A stretch of DNA of 64,000 bases, taken from positions 62,001 to 126,000 of the forward strand of contig NZ_JAZDCH010000017.1 of the NCBI RefSeq assembly GCF_036311905.1, in the 5' to 3' direction. Every line of letters starts with the position of its first letter. Position 1 is the first letter of the stretch. This stretch comes from Brachybacterium sp036311905. Lineage in GTDB: Bacteria; Actinomycetota; Actinomycetes; Actinomycetales; Dermabacteraceae. Positions 61,839-64,000 of the stretch are shown here, piece after piece. The translations under genes were made by a program, and so were the position numbers. Under the pieces are notes generated by a model, which worked only from the letters and a program-made list of their open reading frames with translations, was not told the DNA's origin and ran no database searches.

Positions 61839-62906
61839 ATGACCCAGCCGATCCAGGCCCTCAACATCCTCGGCACCTCCGCGACGCCCGCGCCGACCTC
61901 CGCCCCTGCCGCGGACCCGGCGGAGGGACCCGTGCACGAGGTCGTCATCGTCGGCTCGGGCCCCGCGGGCTACACCGCCGCGATCTACACCGCGCGCGCG
62001 GAGATGAAGCCGATCGTCATCGCCGGGGCGCTCGATGCCGGCGGGGCCCTGATGACTACCACCGACGTGGAGAACTTCCCCGGCTTCCCCGCCGGGATCC
62101 AGGGCCCCGAACTGATGGCCGCGATGCAGGAGCAGGCCGAGCGCTTCGGCGCCGAGATCGTGTACGACGACGCCGTCGATCTGCAGCTCGAGGGCGACGT
62201 GAAGACCATCACCCTCGACGACGGCACCGTGTACCGCGCCCGCACCGTCATCCTCTCGACCGGTTCCGCGTACAAGGAGCTGGGCGTGACCGGCGAGAAG
62301 GAGCTCTCCGGCAAGGGTGTCTCCTGGTGTGCGACCTGCGACGGGTTCTTCTTCAAGGACCAGGACATCGTCGTGGTCGGCGGCGGTGACTCCGCGGTCG
62401 AGGAAGCCACCTTCCTCACCCGCTTCGGCAAGACCGTCACCCTCGTGCATCGCCGCGGCGAGCTGCGCGCCTCCAAGATCATGGCCCGCCGCGCCGAGGC
62501 CGATCCGAAGCTGTCCTTCGCGTGGAACAGCGAGATCGTCTCGATCAACGGCACCGACAAGGTCGAGTCCGTCACCCTGCGCGACACCGAGACCGGGGTC
62601 GAGCGCGTGCTCGCCACCGGCGCCGTCTTCGAGGCGATCGGCCACCTGCCGCGCACGGACCTGCTGCGCGGCAAGCTCGAGCTCGACGACCAGGGCTACA
62701 TCGTCTGCCAGGGGCGCTCCACCTACACCTCCGTGCCCGGAGTGTTCGCGGCGGGCGACGTCGTCGACCACACCTACCGTCAGGCGATCACCGCTGCCGG
62801 CAGCGGCTGCCAGGCGGCACTGGACGCCGAGCGCTGGCTCGCCGATCAGGACGCCGCCGCGAGCACGAGCAACGCTCCTGCCGCCGCCGAGAGCGTCGTC
62901 GGCTGA
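61839..62906 (+). CDS. trxB: Thioredoxin reductase
   Basis: A 355-residue FAD/NADPH-dependent thioredoxin reductase. The FAD motif is VVIVGSGPAGYTAAIYTARA (about residues 35-54), the redox-active pair is CATC (Cys164/Cys167), the NADPH motif is IVVVGGGDSAVEEATFL and the C-terminal FAD site is GVFAAGDVVDHTYRQAITAAGSGCQAALDAERWL. An extra 30-residue N-terminal tail is present. ATG at 61839 with GGAAGGACTCCTCCC upstream. It should reduce thioredoxin, but the thioredoxin-like gene next door has no cysteine pair, so its partner must be elsewhere. Confidence 0.97.
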   Translation: MTQPIQALNILGTSATPAPTSAPAADPAEGPVHEVVIVGSGPAGYTAAIYTARAEMKPIVIAGALDAGGALMTTTDVENFPGFPAGIQGPELMAAMQEQAERFGAEIVYDDAVDLQLEGDVKTITLDDGTVYRARTVILSTGSAYKELGVTGEKELSGKGVSWCATCDGFFFKDQDIVVVGGGDSAVEEATFLTRFGKTVTLVHRRGELRASKIMARRAEADPKLSFAWNSEIVSINGTDKVESVTLRDTETGVERVLATGAVFEAIGHLPRTDLLRGKLELDDQGYIVCQGRSTYTSVPGVFAAGDVVDHTYRQAITAAGSGCQAALDAERWLADQDAAASTSNAPAAAESVVG

Positions 62907-62949
62907 CCTCCCTGGTCGTGTGCACAGCAGGCGTGAGCAGTGGCGGCGC

Positions 62950-63492
62950 GTGACGGCTCCCCGCCCACTGCAGTCCGAGGGTCCCGGCGACGAGATCGCG
63001 TCGTCGGGACCCTCCTCTGCCGAGCGTGCCGTGGTGCTCGTGTGGGCGCCGTGGGCGGGCCCGTCCCGTCCGGCTCCGACCGTCCTGCGGGAGCTCGCTC
63101 GCCGCTGGGGTCCGACGGTCACGACGCTGGTCCTCGAGGACCCCGCTCCAGAGGTGCTCGATCTCCTCGGGGTCGAGCTGATGCCGACCTGGCTCGCGCT
63201 GGTCCCAGCTGATGCCCCGGGGGAGGGCACCGGACGCAAGGCGGCCGACGAGATCGCGCCGGCCTCCGGAGACGAGGCTCCTGACGAAACCAGCAACGAG
63301 GTCGACGGTCATGCCGCGCCAGCCATGCCGGGATCCACGATCCGCGATCTGAGCGGAACAGGCGTCGACGGCGAAACGGCAGGCCTGCCCGGGATCTGGA
63401 GGATCGTTCGGCGCAGAGCCGGCGCTCTGCCGAAGCATCTCGTCGACGAAGAGTTCGGTCCGAGCGCGGTCCGCGGGCAACGCTCGGACTGA
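62950..63492 (+). CDS. Thioredoxin-fold protein lacking the CxxC motif
   Basis: A 180-residue protein in the place where actinobacteria usually have trxA. The active-site segment reads VLVWAPWAGPSRPAPTVLRELARRWG: the canonical W-C-G-P-C is W-A-G-P-S (Ala36, Ser39), so no dithiol exchange is possible. The rest of the N-terminal fold is kept (TTLVLEDPAPEVLDLLGVELMPTWLALV, with the cis-Pro region MPTW). A divergent, polar C-terminal half follows (residues 85-180) without clear similarity. GTG 62920 is an alternative start; neither has a Shine-Dalgarno, so translation probably depends on trxB. It may act as a binding or chaperone protein, or be degenerating. Confidence 0.7.
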   Translation: MTAPRPLQSEGPGDEIASSGPSSAERAVVLVWAPWAGPSRPAPTVLRELARRWGPTVTTLVLEDPAPEVLDLLGVELMPTWLALVPADAPGEGTGRKAADEIAPASGDEAPDETSNEVDGHAAPAMPGSTIRDLSGTGVDGETAGLPGIWRIVRRRAGALPKHLVDEEFGPSAVRGQRSD

Positions 63493-64000
63493 ACGAGCAT
63501 CGGCCGACGGGCTCGACCGTCCTCGAGAACGGTCGACGGCGCTCGGGGTACGAGTCGGTGCTCGACGGAACTCGAGGGCTCTCCGCGGCGGTCACTCGGA
63601 GTCCTGTCAAGCTGTCTGCAACCGCCCGGCGTGACGTGCAGAGATGAGTTGTCCCCAGCGTCCTCCACATCGTTATCCACACCCCTGAACAGCTCTCTCC
63701 ACAGAGTTATCCACAGTCAGATGTGGACAACTGCCCTTGTCAGATCAGACGCCTCTGAGTGACACATATGGCCCTGACCTGCAGGGTCACTCTCATGACG
63801 GGCGCTCAGTGCCGAAACCCTTCCTGTCATGCCGGAATAATGTGGGGACGATCCCGCTCGGCACGCGTGCGATGTCCACAACGTTACGCACACTGTGCAT
63901 AACGCGACGCGACCGCCTCCGCGGGCTGCGTCGCAACGCCCGGGTCGGGTCTTTCCGACCTCTTCGACGACGCCACGAGCAGCCTCGGGGACGTCCCTCC
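63493..64000. other. Gene-free DnaA-box cluster near the chromosome origin
   Basis: No convincing ORF is present. DnaA boxes: TTATCCACA at 63673-63681 and 63707-63715 (both perfect), TTGTCCACA on the minus strand at 63722-63730, ATGTCCACA at 63872-63880, TTATGCACA on the minus strand at 63894-63902, and a near match TTGTCCCCA at 63649-63657. Actinobacterial origins and the dnaA upstream region carry such boxes, so this is probably the edge of oriC or the dnaA control region. No clear A/T-rich unwinding element is visible inside the window. Confidence 0.7.

Noticed and set aside
63309..63680. A 123-codon minus-strand frame near the right end
   Set aside because: It overlaps the thioredoxin-like gene, starts within a DnaA box region and has no ribosome site or recognisable domain.
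63872..64000. Possible start of dnaA running off the right edge
   Set aside because: The frame open from ATG 63872 reads as an Arg-rich string with none of the DnaA N-terminal features; other frames also fail.

Overview
The window is a high-G+C (roughly 70%) actinobacterial chromosome segment with densely packed genes, frequent GTG starts, 4-bp stop/start overlaps and several apparently leaderless genes. The right-hand block (CCA-adding enzyme, DUF6049-like secreted protein, MurJ, MviN-type pseudokinase, thioredoxin reductase, thioredoxin-like protein, DnaA boxes) is the gene order found beside the chromosome origin in Actinobacteria. Gene content fits Micrococcales, and a Brachybacterium/Dermabacteraceae relative is my guess; the genus is not proven from the sequence.

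Layout. 1-2.8 kb: a minus-strand lar operon (larA-larE-larB, the last cut by the window edge) for a nickel-pincer racemase; its partner larC lies apart at 27.9-29.5 kb. 2.9-10.9 kb: small enzymes, a GntR regulator coupled to an MFS transporter, an amino-acid permease, a MarR regulator divergent from an NAD(P)-binding oxidoreductase, and a phosphotransferase. 11-15.7 kb: a CopB-type copper ATPase behind a CsoR-like operator, and a CueP copper lipoprotein. 15.8-23.8 kb: aldo/keto reductase, a frameshifted glyoxalase, an ECF42-type sigma factor with its DGPF-domain partner, a GH78 rhamnosidase, and a CmtR-like metal sensor overlapping a cation-diffusion transporter. 23.9-25.3 kb: an A/T-richer island with two unknown genes next to a perfect 53-bp tandem duplication.

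25.4-42.4 kb: DksA-like protein, AAA ATPase, larC, PEP synthase with its DUF299 regulator, two CNNM/CorC proteins behind a structured leader, hydrolases, an MscS/CmpX-like channel, SelO, a NYN-domain protein and tRNA-Leu(CAG). 42.4-46 kb: amino-acid permease, then the rpsF-ssb-rpsR-rplI operon followed by two long inverted repeats. 46-54 kb: large-subunit catalase, a membrane protein, class A PBP and the CCA-adding enzyme. 54.1-63.5 kb: the cell-envelope/redox operon near the origin. 63.5-64 kb: gene-free DNA with at least four good DnaA boxes.

Themes: metal handling (Cu, Cd/Pb or similar, Mg, Ni), cell-wall lipid II export (MurJ plus pseudokinase) and central carbon control. No CRISPR array, prophage, insertion sequence or secretion system was seen. 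The most unusual items are the pseudokinase carrying four repeated T-[VI]-x-R-P motifs, the thioredoxin-fold protein that has lost both catalytic cysteines beside trxB, a P-loop protein whose Walker A lysine is glutamate, the low-GC island, and two short leader ORFs.
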